A stretch of DNA of 45,059 bases from Pleurocapsaceae cyanobacterium CSU_1_1 (GCA_012034765.1 JAAUOU010000023.1:1-45059); one strand, 5' to 3'; numbered from the stretch's first letter, positions 28,309 through 37,894 are shown. Translations and numbers: made by a program. Notes: generated by a model from the letters alone, not told the origin.

Positions 28309-29265
28309 TTGAACATTGTTAGAAGTCACACACCCCTAGTCAGTATTATCATTAACAACTATAATTACGGCTCTTTTATTGCTAAAGCGATCGACAGTGC
28401 CTTAAACCAAACTTATTCACCTATAGAAGTTATTGTGGTTGATGATGGTTCTACAGACAATTCGCGAGAAATCATCACAAGCTATGGAGATAAAATTACT
28501 CCTGTACTCAAAAAAAATGGCGGACAAGCCTCAGCTTATAATGCAGGTTTTGCTGCAACTTCGGGATCAATTATTTGCTTTCTCGACTCTGACGATTTTT
28601 TTCTCCCTGAAAAAGTTGCTCTTGTAGTCAAAGTGTTTCAGGTAAACTCAGAGATTGGCTGGTGTTTTAATACAGTAAAGTTGATTGACGAAAAAATTAA
28701 TAAAGAAATAGGGCTGACTCGCCTGAGTGGTGTAGGGAAATGTGACTTTCGCGACTCAGTTAAAAATGGAACTTCCCTCTATGTTCCCCCTTCTTCTGGT
28801 TTATGCTTTCGACGCAGTTCCCTAGCCCAAATTCTTCCCATACCAGAGGTATTTATCAACGGTGCTGATGGCTACCCGATGAAAGCTGCTCCCCTCCTCA
28901 GTCCAGGTTTTATGTTGGAGCAAGCTTTAACTATCATGCGGGTGCATAGTGATAATAATTCTACTTTTCGTCAAGATAGACCACAATTACAAACCAAAAA
29001 TCTGGTAACTGCCTATTTTTTAAGAGTTAAGTTTCCCCAATTAGCCAAAATATGCAATCGGATGTTTGCCAGAGGTTTGAGTGCTTACTGGAAATACCAG
29101 GTAGTTTACATTCGTTACGGTGTTCCTTATCAGGGACATCGAGAGTTGATCGCTAATTATTTTGCTCGTCTGTCTTTACCCGAAAAAATTGAGATTATTC
29201 TTAGAACTGTTTACTATAGTCTTCCAAAGAAAGCGGCCAATCCTCTAAATTTAGCTCTCAAATAA
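28309..29265 (+). CDS. GT2 family glycosyltransferase
   Basis: A GT-A fold transferase of 318 residues. LVSIIINNYNYGSFI and VIVVDDGSTDNS bind the nucleotide sugar, and FLDSDDFF carries the metal-binding D-x-D. No membrane span follows, so it acts at the cytoplasmic face. The frame begins at TTG (28309); an upstream in-frame TGA limits extension, and the tandem paralogue at 29356 also starts just before the same LVSIIINNYNY. The two are clearly duplicates. It is first of a plus-strand run of four polysaccharide genes. Confidence 0.87.
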   Translation: MNIVRSHTPLVSIIINNYNYGSFIAKAIDSALNQTYSPIEVIVVDDGSTDNSREIITSYGDKITPVLKKNGGQASAYNAGFAATSGSIICFLDSDDFFLPEKVALVVKVFQVNSEIGWCFNTVKLIDEKINKEIGLTRLSGVGKCDFRDSVKNGTSLYVPPSSGLCFRRSSLAQILPIPEVFINGADGYPMKAAPLLSPGFMLEQALTIMRVHSDNNSTFRQDRPQLQTKNLVTAYFLRVKFPQLAKICNRMFARGLSAYWKYQVVYIRYGVPYQGHRELIANYFARLSLPEKIEIILRTVYYSLPKKAANPLNLALK

Positions 29266-29355
29266 ATACGATAGTCACTATTAAAGTTTTAATCAGATAT
29301 TAATGTAGAGATCGCTGCTCTGCTGAAAAAACCTAAAAATCTTGTTGAAAAATCG

Positions 29356-30309
29356 ATGGTAAAGCAACCGCTAGTCAGTATCATTATCAATAACTACAAT
29401 TATGATCGCTTTCTTCCTACAGCTATTGATAGTGCTTTAAACCAAACTTATTCTTCAGTAGAAGTTATAGTTGTCGATGACGGCTCTACCGATAATTCCC
29501 AGGAGATTATTCGTAACTACGATCATAAAATAGTTCCCGTGTTGAAGGAAAATGGCGATCATGCGTCTACCTTTAATGCGGGATTTTCAGCTTCTCAAGG
29601 AGAGATTATTTGTTGTTTAGATGCCGACGATCGCTTTCTTCCCGAAAAGGTTGCTCAAGTTGTGGAAGTTTTCACTGCCCATCCAGAAATTGGCTGGTGT
29701 TTTCATCCTCTTAAATTAGTCAATTCTGCGACAGAAGCACTCTTAGGAGTTACTCGCGCCTTCCCCATGCTCAATGAGGATATTTCGACTCCCTGCGATT
29801 TTCGGACACAGCTTAGAAAAGGTAAGCTTCCTTTTTATCCGCCCTCAACCTCTGCTCTTTGTTTTCGGCGCAGTCTCTTCAAACAAATTTTACCCATGCC
29901 AGAGATTCTCAGGCAAGCTGCGGATCGTTACTTAACTTATGGTACTCTTTTTCTCAGTCCAGGTTTTTTTCTCAATCAAGAGTTAACGATTCAGGGAATA
30001 CATAATACTAATGATGGTACTCTCAGACAAGGACAAAAATTTAGACAGCGTAAAGCTCATAATCAACTAGTAGCAGCTTATTTGCTACGGTTAAAATTTC
30101 CTGAATTAGTTAAGTTTACTAATCGCTTATTTGCTAGAGGTTTTAGTTACTATCTGTTTAATGGAGTTGAAGAACTAGAAGAAAAGAAATTGATTGATGA
30201 TTATTATAAATCTGCTACTTTATCAGCAAAATTAACTATTATTTTAATTGCTACTTACCATAGTCGTCCTTGGAAAAAGGTTCAATTGTATAAAAGTGAA
30301 ACTATTTGA
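29356..30309 (+). CDS. GT2 family glycosyltransferase (tandem paralogue)
   Basis: A 317-residue GT-A enzyme with LVSIIINNYNYDRFL, VIVVDDGSTDNS, CLDADDRFLPEKV and a conserved SALCFRRSL segment. It aligns over its whole length with the previous gene (same NQTYS, EIGWCF and LCFRRS blocks), showing a tandem duplication with divergence in the second half, where acceptor choice usually lies. It starts at ATG 29356, 90 bp after the first copy. A clear AGGAGG for the next gene follows its stop. Confidence 0.87.
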   Translation: MVKQPLVSIIINNYNYDRFLPTAIDSALNQTYSSVEVIVVDDGSTDNSQEIIRNYDHKIVPVLKENGDHASTFNAGFSASQGEIICCLDADDRFLPEKVAQVVEVFTAHPEIGWCFHPLKLVNSATEALLGVTRAFPMLNEDISTPCDFRTQLRKGKLPFYPPSTSALCFRRSLFKQILPMPEILRQAADRYLTYGTLFLSPGFFLNQELTIQGIHNTNDGTLRQGQKFRQRKAHNQLVAAYLLRLKFPELVKFTNRLFARGFSYYLFNGVEELEEKKLIDDYYKSATLSAKLTIILIATYHSRPWKKVQLYKSETI

Positions 30310-30361
30310 AAAAAACTTTACCAACTGCTTGACCGAGAAAAACTAGGAGGCAATCAAATTA

Positions 30362-31282
30362 ATGAAATTACCTAATTTAGTAATCGCTGGAGTTGTCAAG
30401 GCAGGAACGACCTCATTGTATAGTTACTTATCTCTTCATCCCGATATTTGTTGCTCCACTGTTAAAGAAACTTGCTATTTTTCTTACTATAGATATGGTC
30501 AATGGGATTCTTTGTATAGTGACAGTGAAAATCAATTTGAGCAGTATCAAAATTACTTTGGTCACTGTGAGAATCAAAAGTACGTAATGGAAGCTACTCC
30601 TGGATATTTTGAAGGCAAAATGAAAGTTGCTCAAACTATTAAAAATATTCTTGGAGATAATGTAAAAATTATTCTTATTTTTAGAGAACCAGTCTCACGA
30701 CTAATTTCTTTTTTTAAATACAAAAAAAGTAGACTAGAGCTAGATAAAAACCTAAGTTTTGTTGAATATTTGCGACAATGTGAAGCTTTATCACCTCAAG
30801 AAAGAGTTAAACAAGAAAATGATCAATATTGGGGGATTGAAGGTGGTTTTTATGCTAATTATTTAGAAGATTGGTTGAATGTTTTTGGCCAATCTGTCTA
30901 TATTACTTTTTTTGATGAGCTTCAAAACAATCCTAAGCTGCTTCTATCAAAAATTTGTGCTTGGTTAGAAATAGATGATTCTGTGTTTGAATCAAAAGAT
31001 TTAACTGTAGAAAACAAAAGCCTAGACTACAAAAACCAATATTTGCAAGAACTAGCTTTATGGATCAATCTTAAAGCTGAAAAGTTTTGGCGAGCTAATC
31101 CAGGAATAAAAAGAGGTTTGAGAAATGTTTATTACAACTTAAATAATATGCCGTATGAAGAAGAAATTAACCAACAAACTCTAAATTATTTGCAATCTCT
31201 TTATAGACCTTACAATCAAAAATTAGCAGCACAACTTTTAGCGATAAATCATACCGAGCTTCCTCAATGGCTACTGTTTTAG
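30362..31282 (+). CDS. Sulfotransferase domain protein (heparan-sulfate NDST/HS3ST-like)
   Basis: A 306-residue PAPS-dependent sulfotransferase of the PF00685 type. The 5'-phosphosulfate loop is KAGTTSLYSYL (13-23), in the form K-A-G-T-T-S seen in glycosaminoglycan N- and O-sulfotransferases. HPDICCSTVKETCYF and the 3'-phosphate motif IILIFREPVSRLISFF follow. No signal peptide or membrane span is seen. An AGGAGG lies about 11 nt before the ATG, a strong ribosome binding site. The stop is 12 bp before the next glycosyltransferase, indicating co-translation. Confidence 0.88.
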   Translation: MKLPNLVIAGVVKAGTTSLYSYLSLHPDICCSTVKETCYFSYYRYGQWDSLYSDSENQFEQYQNYFGHCENQKYVMEATPGYFEGKMKVAQTIKNILGDNVKIILIFREPVSRLISFFKYKKSRLELDKNLSFVEYLRQCEALSPQERVKQENDQYWGIEGGFYANYLEDWLNVFGQSVYITFFDELQNNPKLLLSKICAWLEIDDSVFESKDLTVENKSLDYKNQYLQELALWINLKAEKFWRANPGIKRGLRNVYYNLNNMPYEEEINQQTLNYLQSLYRPYNQKLAAQLLAINHTELPQWLLF

Positions 31283-31294
31283 AGGTTATTACTT

Positions 31295-32428
31295 ATGTAT
31301 ATTGCCCTCATCGCTCATTATCTCGGCCCTCGTTTGGGAATTGGACAGTATTTGGAGCGATTGTTGCCCCCCTTAGTAGAAGAACTAACTCACCAAGGAT
31401 TCAAGGTAATAATTTTGGCTTCTCCTAATGCTGTTGCCCAAACACCTGCTTTAAGGCAATTAAAACATTCGGTTCGACTTCTTCCTCCCTTAGATTACTC
31501 CCCAGTTAAAAGATCTGTCTGGGTTGCCACCCGCTTGGCTAACTATTGTTGCCGCGAAAAAATACAGACATTAGTTTGGCTTTCAAATCCAATTGTACTA
31601 CCCTGGCATCCGCCGACCATAGCAATAATTCACGATGTCAATGAATGGAAAGTAGCCAAGAAATATGGCAATCGGCTCAAAACTTGGTTGCGGGCGATGA
31701 TTTATCTCGACGCATCTTTGCGCTTTGCTCAACAGATTATTGTTGTCAGTGAGACGACACAAGAGGATTTATTGCGCTTTCGCCCCAATCCTCAATTGAA
31801 ATTAAAGCTAAAAGCGATCGCGAATGGTAATGACTCTGGGTTAATCGATTTATCTCCTGTTTCAATTCCTGCACCTAATTCACCTTTTCTCTTATCCGTC
31901 GGTAGAATCGATCCTGCTGCTAAACGTTTGCCAGAAGCAGTAGCTTTAGTCTCGACTCTGAGAGAAATTAGTCATGAACCTTGGGAGTTACATTTGGTAG
32001 GAGGAATGAACGCTACTACTAAAGTCATTGGGGAAACCTTTCTCAAATCGATTGAGAATAAGCATTGGGTTCATTATCATGGTTATATTAGCGATCGCGC
32101 TTTAGCTCAGTGGTATCGCCAAGCAACCGCAGTAGTTTTTCTCTCGGAAAATGAAGGTTTTGGTTTACCCATTGCCGAAGCAGCTGCTTTTGGTCGGTGG
32201 ATCGTCGTTAGTCAAGCTAATCAGGCAAGTCGGGAAACTGGAAAGGATGCGGTTATTCCTATTGCTGTTAACAATCCTCAAGTAGCGACGTTGCTCAAAC
32301 AACTCCAGAAAAGTCCATCTCCTCCTACTAAAATAAGAGGTCAACAATGGCGTAAAACAGCAAGTGCTTATGCTACAGAAATCTGTCGTTTAACCAGGGA
32401 ACAAGTAAGCAATATCAATGATTACTGA
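31295..32428 (+). CDS. GT4 family glycosyltransferase
   Basis: A GT-B fold retaining glycosyltransferase of 377 residues. The N-terminal domain starts MYIALIAHYLGPRLGIGQYL. The C-terminal donor domain contains LLSVGRIDPAAKR, YHGYISDRALAQWY and the nucleotide-sugar motif SENEGFGLPIAEA (E-x7-E). It probably adds a hexose to the growing repeat unit at the cytoplasmic membrane face. It is 12 bp after a sulfotransferase gene and convergent with the GT2 gene at 32437, with only 8 bp between their stops. Confidence 0.9.
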   Translation: MYIALIAHYLGPRLGIGQYLERLLPPLVEELTHQGFKVIILASPNAVAQTPALRQLKHSVRLLPPLDYSPVKRSVWVATRLANYCCREKIQTLVWLSNPIVLPWHPPTIAIIHDVNEWKVAKKYGNRLKTWLRAMIYLDASLRFAQQIIVVSETTQEDLLRFRPNPQLKLKLKAIANGNDSGLIDLSPVSIPAPNSPFLLSVGRIDPAAKRLPEAVALVSTLREISHEPWELHLVGGMNATTKVIGETFLKSIENKHWVHYHGYISDRALAQWYRQATAVVFLSENEGFGLPIAEAAAFGRWIVVSQANQASRETGKDAVIPIAVNNPQVATLLKQLQKSPSPPTKIRGQQWRKTASAYATEICRLTREQVSNINDY

Positions 32429-32436
32429 TTAGGTGA

Positions 32437-33318
32437 TTACCGACCGCGATATGTCTGGGCAAAAAATCCGAGATAATGCATAGTGAAAATAACGCAAAGA
32501 ACTTGAGTTACTTGAAGCGTATTTTTCAAACTATCTTCTTGAGACAGTTGATGTAGTTTGCGTCTAGTAGAGCGAAATGGCGGTTTTAGATGGGATAAAG
32601 TTGTCAGTAAATAGATTAACAGCGGTTGAGTTGCTCTGGCTTGTTCGTAACCCACTCCCCTAACGCGAGCAACTTTGTGATACATTTGCCCGAAGGAATA
32701 TCTAGCAGGATGAGCAACACGAGCTTCATCTGCATAAACTAAGGAATATCCCTGGGCAAAAACTCTTTGCCCCCATTCTCGATCTCCCCCAGATTTTAGC
32801 TGAGAATTAAACAAACCCACCCGCTCAAACACTAATTTTTCAGTGAATATATTAGCTGTTGCGCCATATCTTTTTTCTTCAATATATTGTTTTTGATTGA
32901 AGAAAGTAACGCTGTCGTAAAGTTCAATAGCTCTTGGGCGATCGTTATTTTTAAAAAAAATCTCAATTTTTCCTGCCACTAACCCACAATTAGCTGTGGC
33001 TACAAGCCGTTTTACCCCCATTGTCAGCCAGTCAGATGCGGGAATACAATCAGAATCAGTGAAAGCCAAAATTTCGCCCTTGGCTAAAGAAATACCATGA
33101 TTGCGAGCAGCATAGGAGCCAGGATTATTACAGTAAGCTAATTTTGCTTGAGGAAATTGTTTGACTATATTTTCGAGACTTTCATCACTACCGTTGTCTA
33201 CAACGATCTCTTCATAACAATCTTGAGGATAAGTTTGCGTCTCTAAAGCTGTCAAGCAGATTTTGAGACGCTCTGCATCATTAAAAACTGGAATAATTAC
33301 AGAAACAAATCGCTCCAT
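32437..33318 (-). CDS. GT2 family glycosyltransferase
   Basis: A GT-A glycosyltransferase of about 293 residues. Motifs are FVSVIIPVFNDAERL, EIVVDNGSDES, NPGSYAARNHGI (common in membrane-associated GT2), AFTDSDCIP with the D-S-D metal site, and SGGDREWGQRV. I place the start at the ATG at 33318 (MERFVSVII). An upstream in-frame start at 33354 would overlap the preceding gene and add a non-family stretch; a GAGGG sits just before the chosen ATG. It is 7 bp downstream of the receiver-PCP gene, so it is tightly coupled to it. Confidence 0.88.
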   Translation of the reverse strand: MERFVSVIIPVFNDAERLKICLTALETQTYPQDCYEEIVVDNGSDESLENIVKQFPQAKLAYCNNPGSYAARNHGISLAKGEILAFTDSDCIPASDWLTMGVKRLVATANCGLVAGKIEIFFKNNDRPRAIELYDSVTFFNQKQYIEEKRYGATANIFTEKLVFERVGLFNSQLKSGGDREWGQRVFAQGYSLVYADEARVAHPARYSFGQMYHKVARVRGVGYEQARATQPLLIYLLTTLSHLKPPFRSTRRKLHQLSQEDSLKNTLQVTQVLCVIFTMHYLGFFAQTYRGR

Positions 33319-33325
33319 ATTCCCT

Positions 33326-35188
33326 CTATCTAAATTTATCTGTTTTGGAGTCAACAGAAGATGACGGCAGTTGTGTCCCTGACATTGGCATTCTCATAGA
33401 AGAAGGCTGTTGTTCAAACCAGCGCAACATCAAGCCAGTAGTAACCAGAAAAGAACCTGCCATACCTGCTAACAACAGCATACGAAGATTGGGACTCGTT
33501 GGTTGATTTTCTTGGGGCAAGCTTGGCTCTTTAACTAACTGAGTAGGAGGATAAAGGGAATAGACATTTTCTTTACCTAAATCTAATTCAGCTAAAGTTG
33601 TAGTAAAAATTGCTTCTGCCACTTGTAAATTGCGTTGAAAGCTATCTTTTTTTAGCTTTTCTTGAGCAATATTTCTTTGACGACTTTCTAATTTTGCCAT
33701 CTGTTTTTCTAACTCCTGAATTTGTGCTGTCAATTTTTGCACTTCTGCGTCGTTAGAAATTAAATCCTTGAATACCTCTTCCCGCACTGTTTTTACTTTA
33801 GGATCGAGAGTAAGATACGTAATCCGCTCTAACTCTTGTCTGCTCAACGCTCTATTCAGCAGAAAAGTAGCCCTTTGTTGTAAAGCTAGAGTTGCCTCTT
33901 CTAACTCCGCTTGCTTATTAACTACCGAAGGATTTTCAGCAGTAAAGCGAGATAATAAATTAGCTAGTTCAGCCCTAGCTTGAGCATATTGGGCTTGTTG
34001 TTGTTGATAAACATCATCTTCTAATAATTGATAAGCAGCAGTAGCTTCTGCCGAAGATAAGTTTAATTCCTGCCCTAGCTGTTGAGAAAGATTATTCAAA
34101 CCCTGCTCTTGAGCTGATAATTCTGCCTGTTGACGGTATAAATCTTCTAAATTACTAGCTAATTGTTTAATCTGTTCCTCAGAACTCAAAGAAGAAGAAA
34201 CTTGATATGTAGAAAGTTTGTCTTGGGCTGAATCTAGCTTTTGGCGAGCAGATTCTAGGATAAGTTGAGCATGTTGTTCTTGACGTTTAATTTCAGCCTG
34301 TCTCAAATTTTCAATTTTTTGAGTCAGAATTTCCTGAAAAATATAAGCTTTTTGTTGTGCCTCTAGGGGGGTATTTCCCTCAACTGCCCAAGAAATAATA
34401 CTGCCGTCTTCTTCAGTGACCATTTCTGGTTCGCCGAAATCTCCATCAGACATACCTATTTTTTCGGCAGCTTGCTCTAAAAGACTATGGTCACTAGCAA
34501 TATAGATATAATCTGTTCTGGTATCTTGAGGACTCTTCGCAGAGCTAGAATCAGATGATGCTTGACCAATGTTAGGTAAATTTAGCTCAACTCCTGCTTC
34601 TGTTTGCAATATTTTGATTCCCCATTCGCTGGTATATTTAGGCGGTGCGATTTTCCAATAAACCGCCACTATTAACCAAACGACAAAGTTGAGTAAAATT
34701 CCTAATGACAAATAGAAATATTTCGGGGGAGTCGGGGAAGAGCGAACTGGAAGCTCTTGCTTACTAGGAATAGGTCGATCTTCTGGTACTAATTTCTGCA
34801 CCAAACCAGAGCTTATCTGCAAATGTCCTTGGTGAACAGAGCGGATAAAATTAATTAGTTCTTGAGCAGGAGTAGTCTTGAGGATATATCCTTTGGCACC
34901 AGCTTTCAAAGCCAGGTCCAGGATTTCATCATCATCATGGGTAGTTAAAATTAATACCTTTACTTCTGGATAACGTTGAGAAATGATTCGAGTGGCGGTC
35001 ACTCCGTCTATTCCTGGCATTTCCACGTCCATTAAGACTACATCTGGTCTAAACTTATCCACTTTATCGATCGCTACTCGACCGTCAGCAGCGATTGACA
35101 CAATCTTCAAATCTGATTCTTGCTCTAAATAATTTTTTAAAAGTTGTAAAATTGTCTGTTGGTCTTCGACTATAAGAAGATTAATCAT
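33326..35188 (-). CDS. Receiver domain fused to a Wzz/GumC-like polysaccharide co-polymerase
   Basis: A 620-residue fusion. Residues 1-120 are a NarL-type response-regulator receiver: acidic pair E8/D9, phospho-acceptor Asp54 in LMDVEMPG, T82/T83 and Lys104 in GYILKTT. The helix-turn-helix that normally follows is absent. Instead a linker (about 121-156) leads to a membrane span near 157-178 (LSLGILLNFVVWLIVAVYW). A Wzz-like start KYTSEWGIKI comes next, then a long periplasmic coiled coil (about 280-540), a second span near 568-590 and a short cytoplasmic tail. This is a polysaccharide co-polymerase without a tyrosine kinase domain. The receiver would lie in the cytoplasm. It lies 44 bp after a glycosyltransferase and 7 bp before another. 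Confidence 0.88.
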   Translation of the reverse strand: MINLLIVEDQQTILQLLKNYLEQESDLKIVSIAADGRVAIDKVDKFRPDVVLMDVEMPGIDGVTATRIISQRYPEVKVLILTTHDDDEILDLALKAGAKGYILKTTPAQELINFIRSVHQGHLQISSGLVQKLVPEDRPIPSKQELPVRSSPTPPKYFYLSLGILLNFVVWLIVAVYWKIAPPKYTSEWGIKILQTEAGVELNLPNIGQASSDSSSAKSPQDTRTDYIYIASDHSLLEQAAEKIGMSDGDFGEPEMVTEEDGSIISWAVEGNTPLEAQQKAYIFQEILTQKIENLRQAEIKRQEQHAQLILESARQKLDSAQDKLSTYQVSSSLSSEEQIKQLASNLEDLYRQQAELSAQEQGLNNLSQQLGQELNLSSAEATAAYQLLEDDVYQQQQAQYAQARAELANLLSRFTAENPSVVNKQAELEEATLALQQRATFLLNRALSRQELERITYLTLDPKVKTVREEVFKDLISNDAEVQKLTAQIQELEKQMAKLESRQRNIAQEKLKKDSFQRNLQVAEAIFTTTLAELDLGKENVYSLYPPTQLVKEPSLPQENQPTSPNLRMLLLAGMAGSFLVTTGLMLRWFEQQPSSMRMPMSGTQLPSSSVDSKTDKFR

Positions 35189-35232
35189 CAGGTCGCATCA
35201 AGTTAAGCATTATTATTTTTTCATGTTAAATT

Positions 35233-36363
35233 TTAAAGTGCTTGTTGGGGTTTTTCTTCAGTTATGTAATCTGATAATAACTTCTCATAGGCTTTAACAT
35301 CTCCATTGTCTGAGAATTTTTCCCGATATCTGATTGCGCTAAATCTTTTCATTTTTTTCAGTTCATCAGTATCATCAAGTAATTGTTTCAGTTTTTGCAG
35401 ACAATGAGCTTGATTCTTGAAATAATGGGCATGATCACCAGCAACCCAGTAATTGAAAGCATTATCTTGAGCGAGAACTGGAGAGTGAGCAGCTAACGCT
35501 TCTACAAGGGACGGGTTTGTGCCACCTACGGTGTGTCCGTGAATATACAGACGAGCGTAAAATCTGAGAGTATCAACTATTTCTTTTTCATAAATAGCTC
35601 CAGTAAAAATAACTTCGTCGCTAGCTGCTTGCATCACTTTTTGGTGATAAGAAATTGTTTGGGGTAAATAGCGTCCTAAAACAACTAATTTCATGCCCCA
35701 TTGGCGTTGAGAAAAAGCAGAAACAATTTCTAGGATAGAATTTTCTGGTTCTGGTCTAGCAATGACTAAAAGATATTGGTTTGGCAGAAGTTGATAAGAT
35801 TTTAACCAGCTTTTATCCACTTCAGGTTCAGTAATTTTTTCGGTTCCATAGGGAATAACTGTAACTTTGCTAGGAGATGTATAACCGAGCAGGTGTTTTT
35901 TAATTTGAGGATGATCGGCAATTAAATGATTACTAAAAATAGTTCCACAACGTTCATTAAAAAACAACCATGTTTTTGCCCCAAAATTCCATTTACTTCG
36001 CCACCATTCCATCCCATCCATATTCATAATACTTACTCGGTTTTTAAGCCAATATAAAATAGAAAAACAAGCAGTATTATAGCCAAGCACAAGTATTAAA
36101 CCTTCTTGTTTAAGAGCATGAATTGTAGATTTATAATCAAAGATAATCGAATCTAAAGCATTATTATCTTTACTGGGAATATAAACTAAGTTAACATCAT
36201 TCCATTTTTTGGTTACTATTTCTTGACAATTAACTTGGCAGTAAACGGTTACATCCCATCTCCTTTTCACAAGATAGAGAGCTAAACGTTCGGCAAAAGT
36301 TTCAAATCCACCATGTCCGGCTGGGATACCTCTTGTTCCTAATATTAGTAATTTACGTTTCAT
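35233..36363 (-). CDS. GT4-type glycosyltransferase with DUF1972 N-terminus
   Basis: A GT-B glycosyltransferase of about 376 residues. The N-terminal ILGTRGIPAGHGGFETFAER is diagnostic of the DUF1972/rhamnosyltransferase-like group. The donor domain has VIPYGTEKI, LVIARPEPENSI and GHTVGGTNPSLVEALA. I use the ATG at 36363 (MKRKLLILGTRG); the longer frame from 36384 adds seven unsupported residues. It is likely to add rhamnose or a related sugar, though the donor cannot be read from sequence. The gene leads the GT-PCP-GT2 series on the minus strand. The 261 bp upstream, up to the next sulfotransferase, hold nothing I can name. Confidence 0.87.
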   Translation of the reverse strand: MKRKLLILGTRGIPAGHGGFETFAERLALYLVKRRWDVTVYCQVNCQEIVTKKWNDVNLVYIPSKDNNALDSIIFDYKSTIHALKQEGLILVLGYNTACFSILYWLKNRVSIMNMDGMEWWRSKWNFGAKTWLFFNERCGTIFSNHLIADHPQIKKHLLGYTSPSKVTVIPYGTEKITEPEVDKSWLKSYQLLPNQYLLVIARPEPENSILEIVSAFSQRQWGMKLVVLGRYLPQTISYHQKVMQAASDEVIFTGAIYEKEIVDTLRFYARLYIHGHTVGGTNPSLVEALAAHSPVLAQDNAFNYWVAGDHAHYFKNQAHCLQKLKQLLDDTDELKKMKRFSAIRYREKFSDNGDVKAYEKLLSDYITEEKPQQAL

Positions 36364-36624
36364 TAAATTCAATGTAATCAACAATAATTATTAGAGAATT
36401 TAAACTAAATATAAATTCTCTAGCCGAGTAACTTAGGGGACAAATATAATTAGATTAGTTGATAGTTAATAGTATTGAAATCAAAGTGACAAACTCGGTA
36501 CGGGAGCATGCTATTTAGGTAAAATCACTTAAAAAGAGTTGTTTTACACTTACAAATACAGAGCATCTAGATTTTCCCGATAGCCAACTAGCAGTTGATG
36601 AATTGAGCCTCGACGGAGGAAAAG

Positions 36625-37425
36625 TCAAATTGAATTGACTCTAAATTTCTGTTTGGCGTATTCATAAACCTCTAAATCAGGCGCGCAAATTGCTTCTATT
36701 TTTTTCATTGTTTCCTGATCAATGTGAGGATTGTTGATGGGATTTTTCCGCCGATGAGTGATTTTTAATTCTGTCCCTGTCTGCTGTTTAAACTGAAAGA
36801 TAAAATCCTTTAAATTCTCTAAAAAACCTACTATTGCCAATTTATCGAGATTATCTTGAGCCCTAGCGATCGCCACTGAAGAGGTATAGTCATAATTAGC
36901 TTTTTCTGATATACCCCCAAAATATCTTATATATTCAAAACCGCCTTGTTTTCCTAGTGGAGTATCTAAAAAAGTTGGTAAATCTTCTTTGATTTTGAAA
37001 TGATCACTTTCTTTAAAGGCATTATAAAAATAATTGGATATATATCTTTTTACAGGATGTCTTAAACAAGTTATATAAACATATTGCTGATGAAATTTTT
37101 CCCAAGTTTTTGGATTATAAGGTACATGACCTGAGATATATTGAGTGGCTCTAAACATTTCATAAATAACTAACTGCTCTCGAAACTGTAATAGCTTGTT
37201 AGTTTCACCTTTTTCAATATCGATGCCATAAAGCATTTTAGCTGCTAGATGAGAAGGAGAAGCTTCAATTCTGCTATAACTATGTCGATAATGTTTCGCG
37301 ATCGCTTTATCAATGGAAGTTCCTCCTGATTTAGGAATATGAAGAAAAAATACTTTAGTTTTCTCTGATATCAAGAGGTTTTTAAGCTTTTGTTTAGTCT
37401 TCCATTTAATTAGTGAAATGTCCAT
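36625..37425 (-). CDS. Sulfotransferase family 2 (carbohydrate 2-O/chondroitin-type)
   Basis: A 266-residue protein of the PF03567-like family. The PAPS 5'-phosphosulfate loop is in VFFLHIPKSGGTSI (P31-S37). The 3'-phosphate motif is YITCLRHPVKRYISNYF, and a late HRRKNPINN resembles the conserved K-x-N segment. This class differs from the P-loop forms at 27374, 30362 and 38579 and is typical of enzymes sulfating glycans at 2-O or 3-O positions. The N-terminus is basic without a clear membrane span. It lies 91 bp after the ATP-grasp gene. Confidence 0.85.
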   Translation of the reverse strand: MDISLIKWKTKQKLKNLLISEKTKVFFLHIPKSGGTSIDKAIAKHYRHSYSRIEASPSHLAAKMLYGIDIEKGETNKLLQFREQLVIYEMFRATQYISGHVPYNPKTWEKFHQQYVYITCLRHPVKRYISNYFYNAFKESDHFKIKEDLPTFLDTPLGKQGGFEYIRYFGGISEKANYDYTSSVAIARAQDNLDKLAIVGFLENLKDFIFQFKQQTGTELKITHRRKNPINNPHIDQETMKKIEAICAPDLEVYEYAKQKFRVNSI

Positions 37426-37516
37426 TTATTTGGTTTTAAAACTATTATTTACCAAAGATCGGAGCAGAGGTCAGCATTCTCTTGCGGATTACAAAATCCG
37501 AGGGATCACACCGCTT

Positions 37517-37894
37517 TTACGGCGGAGTAATCTCTGACTTCTCTATATTAAAAAACTCTTTTTGAAAAACCTCAGCCATTTTTTGTAGAGCTAATTGGCG
37601 ATCTTCTGGGTCAAGAATACATTTTTCGAGTGGTAAAATAAGCGGTTCAAATAATAATCTCGATGAAGGAGTATTGTTAGCATCAACAATGTATATTCGC
37701 TTATCTCTTTTATCTCTCAATATATCTAATTCGCCATAGTCTAAACCTAATTTTTGGCAGAAATTTAAAATCTTCCTAATTTCGTCTTCGTCAAATATTT
37801 CCTTGGTTTCAGCTACCTCAACTGAAATTAAGCTGGGATAACCAAAAAAGCGTTGTGTTTCTGTTTTATTTTTTTGATATATATATACACACAA
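37517..37894 (-). CDS. ATP-grasp-like protein, 3' part
   Basis: C-terminal 125 codons of the same protein. The frame begins CVYIYQKNKTETQRFFGYP, which overlaps the CVYIY of the 5' part in another register. It then carries LGLDYGELDILRD and the diagnostic ATP-grasp metal-binding end IYIVDANNTPSS (D-x-N-x-x-P). The apparent TTG start is an artefact of the break. One extra A, or one TA unit fewer, joins the two parts. A short CGGATT/AATCCG stem (37485-37500) lies after the stop. Confidence 0.7.
   Translation of the reverse strand: MCVYIYQKNKTETQRFFGYPSLISVEVAETKEIFDEDEIRKILNFCQKLGLDYGELDILRDKRDKRIYIVDANNTPSSRLLFEPLILPLEKCILDPEDRQLALQKMAEVFQKEFFNIEKSEITPP

Noticed and set aside
37485-37516. Terminator after the ATP-grasp gene
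   Set aside because: A 6-bp stem CGGATT/AATCCG is present but no U-run follows in either direction, so I did not list it as a terminator.
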